Below, piece after piece: positions 45,875 through 55,899 of a stretch of 64,000 bases of DNA. A program made the translations under genes and the position numbers. The notes beneath the pieces were generated by a model. That model was not told the DNA's origin. It was given only the letters and a program-made list of their open reading frames with translations, and searched no databases. The stretch lies in NCBI GenBank assembly GCA_021776475.1, contig JAJFFV010000005.1, positions 1,364,001 through 1,428,000 on the forward strand. Direction: 5' to 3'. The DNA comes from Parvularculaceae bacterium (GTDB lineage: Bacteria > Pseudomonadota > Alphaproteobacteria > Caulobacterales > Parvularculaceae). Every line of letters starts with the position of its first letter. Within the stretch, counting starts at the first letter, position 1.

Positions 45875-45906
45875 AAAAAAGAGCACCCCGCGAGGGATGC
45901 TCTTTT
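45875..45906. terminator. Bidirectional terminator between kinase and receptor
   Basis: GAGCACCC and GGGATGCTC form a stem with A residues on one side and T on the other, serving both convergent genes. Confidence 0.8.
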
Positions 45907-45927
45907 GCAAATTTATAAGAGTCAATA

Positions 45928-48660
45928 CTACCGTGTGATACGGGCTTTGACGTAATAGCTTCCGCCATTAAAGCCGCCCGGCGCTGTGACCGGATAGGAT
46001 GCACCGACAATTCCGGCAAATGGATTATCATCCGGGTAGGAATCGAAGATGTTGCGGGCACCGACGATCAGTTGGACGTTGTCATTGACATCGTAGCCAA
46101 CTTCCGCGTCGAACGTGATCTCACTGCCTGCGTTGATTGGCAGTGTACCGTCATCAAGGTGGGCTTCGAAGAACTCACCATAATAGTTGGCACGCACCAG
46201 ACCACGCCACGGGCCATTCCTGTGGTTGATCGTGGCGTTTGCCCGCCAGTTCGGCAGGTTCTCTTCCAGCTGTTTGATCCGCGTTGCCGAGATCGTCTGA
46301 CCGGCACTGGTCACTTCGGTGCTGGTATAGTTGGCAACAACAGTCAGGTCAGTGTTACCCGGCTGGTTTTCGAAGATCGGGCTCGTCAATACGATGTCGA
46401 CACCTTCTGTATCGGTGTCGAAATCATTGTTGAAGAACGCGAATGCAGAAAGATCTTCAAATCCGGCGAAGTCAGCCTGATTGACGACACCTGCGTTCGA
46501 CAGCGCGATAATCAACTGGCCTGGTGTTGTCAGACCCGTCACGTCGACGGAATTTTGGTTGGCCGTGAAGGTCAACGCCTGGAAGAAGTCGATCTGCGAG
46601 GACCGTGAAATACGATCTGTTAACTCGATCTTGAAGAAATCGACCGTGACATCAACGTTACCGAACTCGAATGCCGCACCAACAGTGAAATTGTCTGATT
46701 CTTCAGGCCCGAGAACTGGACGCGTGAGCCCGAGACCACCATTGGCAACAGAGCCTTCAATGAAGTCAGCAGCAATCTGACCAGCCGGGCTGTTGAGCGG
46801 GAAGGTGCCCTCATCTTGAAGCACGCCGTTAGCGAATTGCGTGGTCACGTTAATGACATTCGCCTGACCTGCTGTCGGGGCATGGAAGCCGGTTGAGAAA
46901 GTCGAGCGCAAACTGAACTGATCGTTGACTTTCCACAAACCGCCAACCTTGTAGTTGGTGGTCTCGCCAAAGGCATCATAGTCCTCAAACCGAACCGCAC
47001 CTTGCAATGTCAACTGGTCGGAGACATCCGCTTCCAGATCAACATAGTAAGAGGTGTTGGACTGTGTGTTTGCGCCGGCACTTTGCGGCGTAAACCCACC
47101 AAACCCGTTCGAGCTCGAAGAGAAACCCTGACCTGTTGGATAGGCACCACCCGGCGTTGCCAGTGGTCCAAGGGCAAACGAGGCCGGATCACCGGCGGTG
47201 ATGTCGAACTCTTCTTCGCGGTACTCAGCCCCAAAGGCGACGTTCAGGTCCGAGGCAAAGCCTTCAACCGGCACACCGTAAGAGAAGTCGAGGTTGAACA
47301 GGTCTTCGGTTTGCTTATAGGCACCTGGAACGAACGAAGTCGGCGTGTTCGGCCCAAGGCTGGCGTTAATCGTATTGTTGATAAAGAACTCAACTTCGTT
47401 GCTGCCATTAACGTAGCTGAAGTCGTAGTTCAGCCCGGTACCCATATCGAATGTGCCGCGGAGACCGGCAGCGATGGTGTAGTCATCAAGTTTGCCACCG
47501 AATTGCGGTGTGAAGCCACCAGGGAACAATTCGACGAACGAGAAGCAGTTCGGGTCAAGGGTAACCAATGCAAGAACTGTCGGATCCGGGATCAAACCGC
47601 CGCCTGCTGTCAACGGAATACCGGCCGGGCAATCGCCAGTGTCTGCTGTCGACAAGTCACCGACGAGTACTGACGGAACGCCGTTCACCGGATCAGGCGC
47701 ACCCGTGACCGGATCGACCAGTGGGCCAGCATAAACACCGCCGCGATTGGTTGGGTTACGGAAGAAGAAGCCGCCTTCAGCTTCACGCTGTGCATAGGTA
47801 CCGAACGCATAGAGTTGGTGATTTTCGTTGAGGTCCAAACCGAAATTGGCAAACAGTTTGAAATCATCTCGGATTTCAGGTTGTCCCCAGATTTGCGCTG
47901 GGTTGCGCACCGCTGTGTTACCGGCAGCAATGAGTGCCGCGGCATCATCACGTTGAACCGAGCGACTTGTTGCTTCGGTATCCTGGATTTCACCAGTCAG
48001 ATTGAGGAAGCCATTGTCACCAACCGGCAGGCCAATATTGGCCGAGACCTGATAGTTGTCGCCGTCACCTGCATAGGTTGAACCATATTTGGCTTCGAGC
48101 GTCATACCTTCACGATCATCGCGCATGATGAAGTTGATCACGCCAGCGATCGCGTCGGAACCATATTGGGACGAGGCGCCGTCACGCAAAACTTCGACCT
48201 GTTTCAGGCCAAGCGCGGGGAATGACGATATATCAGGGCCTTGCGATCCGTCCGAGATACCACCGCCAAGGAAAGTAATCACCGCTGCCCGGTGATGGCG
48301 CTTGCCGTTGAGAAGCACCAGAGTGTTGTCTGGTGAAAGGCCGCGTAGGTTCGCTGGACGAATAATCGTCGCCGCGTCAGAAATCGGTTGGGTGTTGACA
48401 TTATAAGACGGGACTGACGTGCGCAGAATGTTCTGCAAATCATTGTCACCTTGATTAACCAGTTCGTCGCCACCGATCACATCAACGGGTGCCGGTGAAT
48501 CGGCTGCTGAGCGCAAGTCGCGCCGTGTTCCGGTGACGATAAAGACGGAATCACCACCATTCGACGCACCGTCCTGTGCCAGGGCTGTCGCGCCGCCTAC
48601 GGCACCAAGCCCAATCATTATGCCACTCAAGGCAGCCCCCGCGAGCAATGTTTTCTTCAT
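45928..48660 (-). CDS. TonB-dependent outer-membrane receptor
   Basis: A 910-residue protein from an ATG at 48660 preceded by AAGGAGGAG; upstream in-frame codons to 48795 do not extend the signal peptide. The N-terminus is a signal peptide (MKKTLLAGAALSG...ATALA). A plug domain follows (about 45-190: PVDVIGGDELVNQ, NTLVLLNGKRHHRAA, VEVLRDGASSQYGSDAIAGVINF). A long barrel follows (to 910) with aromatic strand ends. The class is typical of Sphingomonas- and Caulobacter-type receptors, which take up siderophores, sugars or peptides; the substrate is unknown. It is the only such receptor in the window and a possible client of the TonB operon at 15-21 kb. Confidence 0.93.
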   Translation of the reverse strand: MKKTLLAGAALSGIMIGLGAVGGATALAQDGASNGGDSVFIVTGTRRDLRSAADSPAPVDVIGGDELVNQGDNDLQNILRTSVPSYNVNTQPISDAATIIRPANLRGLSPDNTLVLLNGKRHHRAAVITFLGGGISDGSQGPDISSFPALGLKQVEVLRDGASSQYGSDAIAGVINFIMRDDREGMTLEAKYGSTYAGDGDNYQVSANIGLPVGDNGFLNLTGEIQDTEATSRSVQRDDAAALIAAGNTAVRNPAQIWGQPEIRDDFKLFANFGLDLNENHQLYAFGTYAQREAEGGFFFRNPTNRGGVYAGPLVDPVTGAPDPVNGVPSVLVGDLSTADTGDCPAGIPLTAGGGLIPDPTVLALVTLDPNCFSFVELFPGGFTPQFGGKLDDYTIAAGLRGTFDMGTGLNYDFSYVNGSNEVEFFINNTINASLGPNTPTSFVPGAYKQTEDLFNLDFSYGVPVEGFASDLNVAFGAEYREEEFDITAGDPASFALGPLATPGGAYPTGQGFSSSSNGFGGFTPQSAGANTQSNTSYYVDLEADVSDQLTLQGAVRFEDYDAFGETTNYKVGGLWKVNDQFSLRSTFSTGFHAPTAGQANVINVTTQFANGVLQDEGTFPLNSPAGQIAADFIEGSVANGGLGLTRPVLGPEESDNFTVGAAFEFGNVDVTVDFFKIELTDRISRSSQIDFFQALTFTANQNSVDVTGLTTPGQLIIALSNAGVVNQADFAGFEDLSAFAFFNNDFDTDTEGVDIVLTSPIFENQPGNTDLTVVANYTSTEVTSAGQTISATRIKQLEENLPNWRANATINHRNGPWRGLVRANYYGEFFEAHLDDGTLPINAGSEITFDAEVGYDVNDNVQLIVGARNIFDSYPDDNPFAGIVGASYPVTAPGGFNGGSYYVKARITR

Positions 48661-48922
48661 CGTATTTCTCCTCCTTGTTGAGACATAAATACAACTCCTA
48701 TTTGTCAACTTCAGGAAGGGGGTGCCAGTTAGAATTTTGAGATAAAATCGTTCAGTTACTGTTATTTTGTCCGAATAGTGGCTAATCAGACACAATCTAG
48801 AGGGGAATCCTTCTTCTACTGGCTGCTAACAGCAACCTGTTAACGATTTTAGGGTCGGCCATCTCGGCGCACCAAAATATGCAGATTAGACAAGATAGCA
48901 ATTACCCGAGGGAGAGCAGCAG

Positions 48923-49462
48923 ATGGGTGATCTCACCATTCGCCTCGCGACAGAAAACGATCTCGAGACACTGACCGGTTTGATGCACCAGGCGATCGCG
49001 AAATTGTTGAAACCCTATATGAATGACGAGGTGGTCGACGCCTCGTTTGAGGTCATGGGATTAGACACCCAGCTCGTTGCTGACCGGACCTATTATGCTG
49101 TGGAATGTGACGGCGTCATCGGCGGATGCGGCGGATGGAGCCGGCGCAAGACCCTGTTTGGCGGCGACCACAGCGAAGGTCGCGATGCCGAGATTCTGGA
49201 TCCTGAGCGGGATGCGGCCCGCATCCGCGCGATGTATACGCACCCCGATTTTACCCGGCGCGGCATCGGCCGGCTGGTGCTTGATACGTGCGAAGCGGCC
49301 GCCGCAGCGGAGGGTTTCAGGAAAACTATACTTTCGGCTACCTTAAGCGGTGAGCCGCTTTACCGGGCCTGCGGTTATCAGGAGATCGAGCGAACCCAAA
49401 GCCGCACATCAACCGGTGTATCTGTGCCGCTTGTTTTGATGGGAAAGACCCTGAGCCAGTGA
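48923..49462 (+). CDS. GNAT family N-acetyltransferase
   Basis: A 179-residue acetyltransferase. The acetyl-CoA motif RRGIGRLVLDTCEAAA and the preceding MYTHPDFTR strand mark the GNAT fold. The substrate is not visible. It ends overlapping the start of the next permease by four bases (GTGA), so the two are coupled. Divergent from the receptor gene, with 260 bases between. Confidence 0.88.
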   Translation: MGDLTIRLATENDLETLTGLMHQAIAKLLKPYMNDEVVDASFEVMGLDTQLVADRTYYAVECDGVIGGCGGWSRRKTLFGGDHSEGRDAEILDPERDAARIRAMYTHPDFTRRGIGRLVLDTCEAAAAAEGFRKTILSATLSGEPLYRACGYQEIERTQSRTSTGVSVPLVLMGKTLSQ

Positions 49463-50778
49463 CATCAAACAATCGCTTCAGCGTTCAAGCGGCAGTAGCG
49501 GTCGTCATCGCCAACATGATCGGCACCGGCGTCTTTACAAGCCTCGGTTTTCAGCTGGTCACGATACAATCAGGGTTTGTCCTGATCATGCTCTGGGTTG
49601 TTGGCGGCATCACAGCTGTCTGCGGTGCGCTCTCATACGCAGAACTTGGCGCAGCATTGCCGCGCTCCGGCGGAGAATATAATTTTCTCTCCCGCATCTA
49701 CCACCCTGCCGTTGGTTTCATGGGCGGCTGGGTGTCCGCCACGATCGGGTTTGCAGCGCCCGTTGCGCTGGCTGCAATGACCTTCGCTGCCTATGCAACG
49801 TCTGCCCTCGGAGAGGCCGTGCCGGGTTGGGGTCAGCAAGCGTTGGCCGTGGGACTGATCCTTATTCTGACCGTTATTCACAGCGGCCGGCGCCAGGCGA
49901 GCGGTGGACTGCAGCTGTTCTTCACCTTACTCAAAGTTGTCGTCATTATCGGCTTCTGCCTCGGCGCTGTGGGGATCGCCGGTGAGCCGCAGCCGGTGCA
50001 GTTCTTGCCCGTTGAAGGCGACCTGACGCTGCTGACGGGAAGCGCGTTTGCGGTTTCCCTGATTTATGTCAGCTATGCTTATACCGGGTGGAACGCGGCA
50101 ACCTATCTCAGTGGTGAACTTGACGAACCACAGCGTGATCTACCGCGCATTCTCGCATTCGGTACGCTGGTGGTCATGCTGCTTTATGTGGCCCTAAACG
50201 TCGTGTTCCTTGCCGTTGCCCCGATATCTGACATGGTTGGTAAGATCGAGATTGGCTACATCGCCGCCGAAGCCGCCTTTGGTCCCGATGCAGCCAGAGT
50301 GACGGGGCTCGTTCTTGCCGCTCTCTTGATCTCAACTGTCAGTGCCATGACGATCGCTGGCCCTCGCGTTCTTCAGGTAATCGGTGAAGATTTTGACGCG
50401 GTTCGCGTTCTGGCAAAAACCAACGCCGACGGGATCCCGTTTGTCGCCATTTGTGTTCAGTCGAGCCTTGCGACCGTGTTCATCCTGACCTCGACATTTG
50501 AATCGGTACTTGTATTTGCCGGATTTACCCTTGCTTTAAACAGTTTTCTGACCGTGCTCGGCCTTTATATCTTGCGCTTGCGCCAGCCGAATTTGCCGCG
50601 TCCTTTTCGGGTTACTGCGTATCCTGTCACCCCAATGATCTATCTTGGCATCACCGGCTGGACCCTGGTTTTCGTGTTGATCGAGCGCCCGGTTGAAGCG
50701 TTGTTCGGCCTCGGCCTGATTACGATCGGTGGACTGGTATATCTCGCCTCACGCATGACAAAAGGGTCCGCAGGTTAG
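49459..50778 (+). CDS. APC-family amino acid permease
   Basis: A 439-residue, about 12-helix secondary transporter with a GTG start. The substrate-binding first helix MIGTGVFTSLGFQL is unmistakable for the APC superfamily, and the Gly-rich region PRSGGEYNFLSRIYHPAVGF supports it. It probably imports amino acids or polyamines; the pairing with an acetyltransferase hints at uptake then acetylation, but this is a guess. It converges with the MFS gene and overlaps it by four bases. Confidence 0.9.
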   Translation: MTSNNRFSVQAAVAVVIANMIGTGVFTSLGFQLVTIQSGFVLIMLWVVGGITAVCGALSYAELGAALPRSGGEYNFLSRIYHPAVGFMGGWVSATIGFAAPVALAAMTFAAYATSALGEAVPGWGQQALAVGLILILTVIHSGRRQASGGLQLFFTLLKVVVIIGFCLGAVGIAGEPQPVQFLPVEGDLTLLTGSAFAVSLIYVSYAYTGWNAATYLSGELDEPQRDLPRILAFGTLVVMLLYVALNVVFLAVAPISDMVGKIEIGYIAAEAAFGPDAARVTGLVLAALLISTVSAMTIAGPRVLQVIGEDFDAVRVLAKTNADGIPFVAICVQSSLATVFILTSTFESVLVFAGFTLALNSFLTVLGLYILRLRQPNLPRPFRVTAYPVTPMIYLGITGWTLVFVLIERPVEALFGLGLITIGGLVYLASRMTKGSAG

Positions 50779-52007
50779 GTTGTTGCGCCGCGCCGGCGCA
50801 TGCTTCTCGTGCCATAGCCGAAGGCGCATAGCGCCAGGACAATGAGAACGGCGCCGCCAACAAATGGTGCGCCGGGAAAATGCACGCCGTCGCCTCTGGT
50901 GAATGAGCCAAACAGCTGGGTCATGAGCAGCGGCCCAACAATCGCCGTCAGACTGAACGAACTGGCAATAGCGCCTTGCAATTCGCCTTGCGAGTCTTCC
51001 GGTACGTTTTTGGTCATGAGCGCCTGCATGGCAGGAAACGCAAACCCGGTAAAACCGCCGACGACAATCCAGAAATAGATCATGCTGCCACTGCTTGCGA
51101 ACGCCAGACCAAAGAAAGTGAGTATACCGATCAACAAACTGACCAGGGCCGGATAGACTTCACCATATCGCTTTACCACTGGTCCGGTTAGCCCGCCCTG
51201 AACAATCACCATCGTGATCCCGTAAACGCCGGCAGAAAGACCGATCGCGAGTGGTGACCAGTTCACGACTTCGATCGTAAAGAACGCCCAGATGCTGACA
51301 TAGGACTGGTTGGCAAACTGGACCAAGAAGATCGCGAGGAGAATCGGGATCACCACCGGGAAACGGCTGATCGATAACAAGCTGCCGAACGGGTTTGCCC
51401 GCTTCCAGTCAAACGGTCGCCGATGCTCGGGTGCGAGTGTTTCGGGAAACCTGAAATACCCGTAAATAGCGACACCAAGTGTGAGAAAACCCGAAACGAC
51501 AAACGGCAGGCGCGGGCCATATTCCCCGAGCAAGCCACCGAACGCCGGCCCAAACACAAAGCCGAGACCGACAGCTGCACCAGTGAACCCGAAATTGCGC
51601 GCCCGCTGTTCGGCTGACGAAATGTCAACGAGACAGGCGTTGGCCGCAGGGAAAGTGGCCCCAAAAACGCCGGAGATCATCCTGGCGATAAACAACCAGA
51701 ACAATGTTGGTGCGACGGCCATCACAAAGTAATCGGCACTGAATCCGAGCAGCGCCAGCAGCAATACTGGCCGACGGCCGAAGCGGTCGCTGAGACCGCC
51801 CAGCACTGGTGCACATACGAACTGCATCGCTGCATAGGTGAAAAGGATGTACCCGGCTATTTCCGCTGCCCGGCTGTTCGGCAAATCCGAAAGTTCATTG
51901 ATGAGCCCCGGCATAACCGGCAGGATGAGACCGACACCCATCGCATCAAAAAACAACACCAGGCACAAAAACACCAAAATGCTTGAATTTGATCTCTTCT
52001 GCGTCAA
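50775..52007 (-). CDS. MFS efflux transporter (TetA-like)
   Basis: A 410-residue, 12-helix major facilitator protein from a TTG start preceded by GAGAG. Motif A appears as [14 protein letters not shown]. The sequence falls in the drug-efflux branch related to TetA (family DHA1). The drug or compound exported cannot be named. No regulator gene is adjacent. Confidence 0.85.
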   Translation of the reverse strand: MTQKRSNSSILVFLCLVLFFDAMGVGLILPVMPGLINELSDLPNSRAAEIAGYILFTYAAMQFVCAPVLGGLSDRFGRRPVLLLALLGFSADYFVMAVAPTLFWLFIARMISGVFGATFPAANACLVDISSAEQRARNFGFTGAAVGLGFVFGPAFGGLLGEYGPRLPFVVSGFLTLGVAIYGYFRFPETLAPEHRRPFDWKRANPFGSLLSISRFPVVIPILLAIFLVQFANQSYVSIWAFFTIEVVNWSPLAIGLSAGVYGITMVIVQGGLTGPVVKRYGEVYPALVSLLIGILTFFGLAFASSGSMIYFWIVVGGFTGFAFPAMQALMTKNVPEDSQGELQGAIASSFSLTAIVGPLLMTQLFGSFTRGDGVHFPGAPFVGGAVLIVLALCAFGYGTRSMRRRGATT

Positions 52008-52076
52008 ATGCTCTCTCTCACAATATGCGCGGCACGTAACACAGTCCGCTCTGACCGGGAAGGCCTGTCTGGTTCT

Positions 52077-53699
52077 CTATTTTCGATCTTCGATGATCAT
52101 GCGCGCGCCCTTGTCCGCGATCATGATGGTCGGCGTATTGGTATTGCCAGACGTGATCACAGGCATAACCGAGGCATCAATTACCCGCAGGCCCGTAACG
52201 CCGAAAACCCGCAGCCGGTCGTCAACGACAGCCATCGCATCGCTCGCAAGACCCATCCTGGCGGTACCGACCGGGTGAAAGATCGTGGTGCCAATATTGC
52301 CCGCCGCCTCCACCAAGGTATCATCATCGTCGCCAACCGTTGACCCTGGCAGGTATTCGGTTGGCGAATAAGGTTGAAGGGCCGGCTGCTTCATCATCCG
52401 GCGGGTGATCCGAATAGCATCGGCGGCAACCTGTCGGTCATGATCCGTAGAGAGATAATTAGGGGCAATGATCGGTTTTGCGGCGCAATCCGGAGAGGGG
52501 ATTCTCACTTCGCCGCGCGAGGTCGGCTGCAGGTTGCAGGCGCTTGCTGTAATCGCTGCAAAGCGATGAAGCGGATCACCAAACTTTTCGAGTGACAGTG
52601 GCTGAATATGAAACTCGATATTGGCGCGCTCGCGTGTCGGATCAGAGCGCATAAAAATGCCGAGCTGCGATGGTGCCATCGTGAGGGGCCCGCGCTGAAA
52701 AAGTGCATACTCCATACCCATCAAGGCGCGGCCGAAAAGCGAATGATAGGTCTCATTGAGCGTTTTGACGCCGGCAACCTTATAAATCGCGCGTTGCTGC
52801 AAATGATCCTGCAGGTTTGCTCCGACGCCTTGCCGTTCAACAAGGGGTGCCACGCCAGCCTCGGTGAGCCGATCAACTGGACCAATCCCTGAGCGTTGTA
52901 GAATTTGTACGGACCCGATAGCGCCTGCCGAAAGAATTATCTCGCCCTGCGCACAGGCTTTGAGCCGCCGCCCATGTTGATGGAACGTAACGGCGCCGGC
53001 GCGATTGTCTTCAAGCTCGACTTTCTCAATCAGGGCATGCGTTTCAACCTGGAGGTTTGCCCGGTTCGCGACCGGTTTCAAGAACCCGCGCGCTGACGAC
53101 CAGCGCACGCCGCGCTTCTGGTTTACATGAAAATAACCGGCACCTTCATTGTCGCCTCGGTTAAAGTCATCAGTTACCGGAACACCCATTTCGTTCGCCG
53201 CATCAAGCACCGCATCGAGAATTTTCCAGCTCACGCGCGGCCTCTCAACGCGCCATTCCCCGCCTTTGCCGTGAACATCATCTGCAGCCATGAAATGATC
53301 CTCAATTCGCTTGAAAACCGGCAACACATCATCCCAGCCCCAGCCCTTAAGACCGAGTTGCCGCCAATGATCATAGTCAGCCGCCTGACCACGGATCGTG
53401 ATCATCGCATTGATCGCGGAACAGCCTCCAAGCGCTTTGCCGCGTGGATAGTTTAGGGATCGCCCGTTGAGCCCCGCTTCGCTCACAGTTCTAAACATCC
53501 AGTCGGCGCGTGGGTTGCCAATTGCAAACAGATACCCGACAGGAATGTGATACCAGATCCAGTCATCTTTGCCGCCAGCTTCCAGCAGCAAAACGCGCCT
53601 GCGAGGATCCTCAGAAAGCCGGTTGGCGAGCACACAGCCTGCCGATCCGGCACCGACAATGATATAGTCATACTCACCATCAAGCTGTTCAATCGACAA
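52077..53699 (-). CDS. GMC-family oxidoreductase (choline dehydrogenase-like)
   Basis: About 540 residues from a TTG at 53699, which has AGGAG upstream; the frame is open to a GTG at 53738. FAD-binding motif [14 protein letters not shown] lies near the N-terminus, the GMC signature segment is [18 protein letters not shown], and the C-terminal HPVGTARMG carries the conserved catalytic His. It oxidises an alcohol with FAD. Choline is the common substrate but no betaine genes are near, so the alcohol is uncertain. Confidence 0.92.
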   Translation of the reverse strand: MSIEQLDGEYDYIIVGAGSAGCVLANRLSEDPRRRVLLLEAGGKDDWIWYHIPVGYLFAIGNPRADWMFRTVSEAGLNGRSLNYPRGKALGGCSAINAMITIRGQAADYDHWRQLGLKGWGWDDVLPVFKRIEDHFMAADDVHGKGGEWRVERPRVSWKILDAVLDAANEMGVPVTDDFNRGDNEGAGYFHVNQKRGVRWSSARGFLKPVANRANLQVETHALIEKVELEDNRAGAVTFHQHGRRLKACAQGEIILSAGAIGSVQILQRSGIGPVDRLTEAGVAPLVERQGVGANLQDHLQQRAIYKVAGVKTLNETYHSLFGRALMGMEYALFQRGPLTMAPSQLGIFMRSDPTRERANIEFHIQPLSLEKFGDPLHRFAAITASACNLQPTSRGEVRIPSPDCAAKPIIAPNYLSTDHDRQVAADAIRITRRMMKQPALQPYSPTEYLPGSTVGDDDDTLVEAAGNIGTTIFHPVGTARMGLASDAMAVVDDRLRVFGVTGLRVIDASVMPVITSGNTNTPTIMIADKGARMIIEDRK

Positions 53700-53907
53700 C
53701 TCCGTACTCCTCTCTAATCCTGCGCCATGTGCTATCACCTGCGCGGATCGTGGACAGCGGTCAGCTGCATATTCTCAAAGACTATGCAGGCATCCGTGAC
53801 AGCAGGAAATGGCCAAGTGCAGCCGGTCAGGTTGGTGCTGTCTTTGGCTTGGCCAAATCGCGTCGCTGGTGTCTAATCAGCCCAACACCGGACGAGGGGA
53901 CAACGCC

Positions 53908-55890
53908 ATGCGATTTTTGACTATAGCAACTCTATGCCTGGTTTTGGCGAGCTGTGCCGAGCATGAACAATCGCCGGACGTGACACAAGTCTGGTCAGAG
54001 CCTCCAGCTGGCATTGCCACCGAAGCGACACGGCGCGTCAATATATCTGTGGGGGAGGCCTTGCCGCTTGCTGATCAGTCTGAGTACGCCGACGCACGGC
54101 GCGGATTTGTTGCCCGGATCGAGGCTGGTTCGATCCAAAATGATGATGGAGCCGTTGTCTGGGACATTCCGCAATTCGAATTTCTGCAGGGTCCAGCGCC
54201 CGACACCGTAAACCCTTCCTTGTGGCGGCAAGCACAACTTACTGCTGAACACGGGCTATTTGAAGTCGCCGACGGAGTGTGGCAGGTCCGCGGCTATGAT
54301 CTCAGTGTCATGACGATCATCAAAGGTGATACTGGATGGATTGTCACAGATCCGTTGACAACAATTGAAACTGCCGCTGCGGCGATGGCGCTGGTCACCC
54401 AGTCACTTGGCGAGCGCCCCATCAGCGCCGTGATCTATACACATTCCCATGCCGATCATTTTGGCGGCGCCAGAGGAATTGTTTCGGAAGAAGATATTGA
54501 ACAGCGCGGCGTAGAAATCTTTGCACCCATTGGGTTTTCCGACCACGCTGTTTCAGAGAACGTCGTTGCCGGCAATCACATGGCGCGCCGCGCAGCCATG
54601 ATGTTTGGCGACACAATTGCGCGTTCTGCGGACGGTCATGTCAGTTCCGGGCTCGGCCCCGCCCTGCCGCGCGGCACGGTCAGCCTTGTTTTGCCAACTG
54701 AAGAAATTGCCGGACGAGGCACCAAACGGGTCATCGATGGCGTAGAGGTTGAATTTATCGACGCTGCCGGAACCGAAGCACCGGCCGGATTGATGTTCTA
54801 TCTACCTGAAAAGGGCGCGCTTTGTGCCGGCGATGTTATTCTCCCGGCGATGCACAATCTGCTCACCCTGCGCGGTGCTAAGGTGCGCGATGCGCTGGAA
54901 TGGAGCCGCGTGATTGACTATGTATTGGCTGAATATGGCGACAAGATCGATGTTATTCTTGCGTCGCATAACTGGCCGACCTGGGGGCGTGACAACGTTC
55001 AGCAGTTCCTTAAAAATCAGCGCGACATTTATCGCTATATCCACGATCAAACCCTGCGTCAGGCCAACGCCGGTGCGACCATGACGGAAGCAGCAGAGGC
55101 GATCGATGAGCCCGCATTTATGCGTGATGGCTTCAAAACACGCAGCTACTACGGCACCCTCAATCATAATTCGAAGGCGGTTTTTCAGTTCTATTATGGC
55201 TGGTGGGGCGGCGTTCCCGCAGAATATAACCGGCTGCCACACGAGACCACCGCCCCTCGCTATGTGCAAGCTATGGGCGGGGCAGAAGCGGTATTGGCGA
55301 CAGGGATCTCGGCCTTTGAAAAAGGGGACTACCGCTGGGCCGCTGAGATTTTTAATCATCTTGTCTTTGCCGAGCCCGGCAACAAAAGCGCACTTGGCTG
55401 GCTTGCGGCTGCATACGAACAATTGGGCTTCCAGGCAGAGAGCGGTGCCTGGCGGAGCTACTATCTGGCAGGGGCAAGCGAGTTGAGAAATGGCGTACCA
55501 GAAGGCCTGAATGCACAAACCAGAAGTGCAGATTTGTTACGCGCGATCCCCACGCTCGCTTTGTTTGATGCAATGGCGGTCAGGTTCAATCCAAGAAAAA
55601 TGACGCGTGACCCGTTTGTCGTGAATTTTGTCTTTGGCGACACCGATGAAGCAGTTGCCGTGCATGTCGGTGCTGATCTGGTTGTACCGCGCATGGGCAG
55701 GGAAGAAGGCGCCAGCGCCACGATCACGATGGACAGATCGGTTTTCAACCGAGTGCTGCTTCAAGAAGTCGACATGCGGATGCAGGTTGTGCAGGGCAAG
55801 ATCAGGATAGAAGGAGACCGAGGAGCTCCGACCGCGTTTTTCCAGTCACTTGATGAGGTAGAGTTGGGTTTCCCTGTCGTGACGCCCTGA
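53908..55890 (+). CDS. Alkyl sulfatase (SdsA1-like) lipoprotein
   Basis: A 660-residue protein from the ATG at 53908. The lipobox LASC at about residues 13-16 predicts lipid anchoring. The zinc motif THSHADHFGG has His179, His181, Asp183 and His184; GTEAPAGLMFYLPEKGALCAGD provides further ligands. A helical dimer region and a C-terminal SCP2-like domain (about 535-660) complete the SdsA1/type III sulfatase plan. These enzymes cleave primary alkyl sulfates such as SDS. Here the enzyme would work at the cell surface or periplasm. Divergent from the GMC gene. Confidence 0.92.
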   Translation: MRFLTIATLCLVLASCAEHEQSPDVTQVWSEPPAGIATEATRRVNISVGEALPLADQSEYADARRGFVARIEAGSIQNDDGAVVWDIPQFEFLQGPAPDTVNPSLWRQAQLTAEHGLFEVADGVWQVRGYDLSVMTIIKGDTGWIVTDPLTTIETAAAAMALVTQSLGERPISAVIYTHSHADHFGGARGIVSEEDIEQRGVEIFAPIGFSDHAVSENVVAGNHMARRAAMMFGDTIARSADGHVSSGLGPALPRGTVSLVLPTEEIAGRGTKRVIDGVEVEFIDAAGTEAPAGLMFYLPEKGALCAGDVILPAMHNLLTLRGAKVRDALEWSRVIDYVLAEYGDKIDVILASHNWPTWGRDNVQQFLKNQRDIYRYIHDQTLRQANAGATMTEAAEAIDEPAFMRDGFKTRSYYGTLNHNSKAVFQFYYGWWGGVPAEYNRLPHETTAPRYVQAMGGAEAVLATGISAFEKGDYRWAAEIFNHLVFAEPGNKSALGWLAAAYEQLGFQAESGAWRSYYLAGASELRNGVPEGLNAQTRSADLLRAIPTLALFDAMAVRFNPRKMTRDPFVVNFVFGDTDEAVAVHVGADLVVPRMGREEGASATITMDRSVFNRVLLQEVDMRMQVVQGKIRIEGDRGAPTAFFQSLDEVELGFPVVTP

Positions 55891-55899
55891 CCCGGCCTG

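Noticed and set aside
47002-47673. 223-codon ORF antisense to the TonB-dependent receptor
   Set aside because: A shadow frame of a long real gene; no features of its own.
54802-55518. 238-codon ORF antisense to the alkyl sulfatase
   Set aside because: A shadow frame within a gene that has complete active-site motifs.
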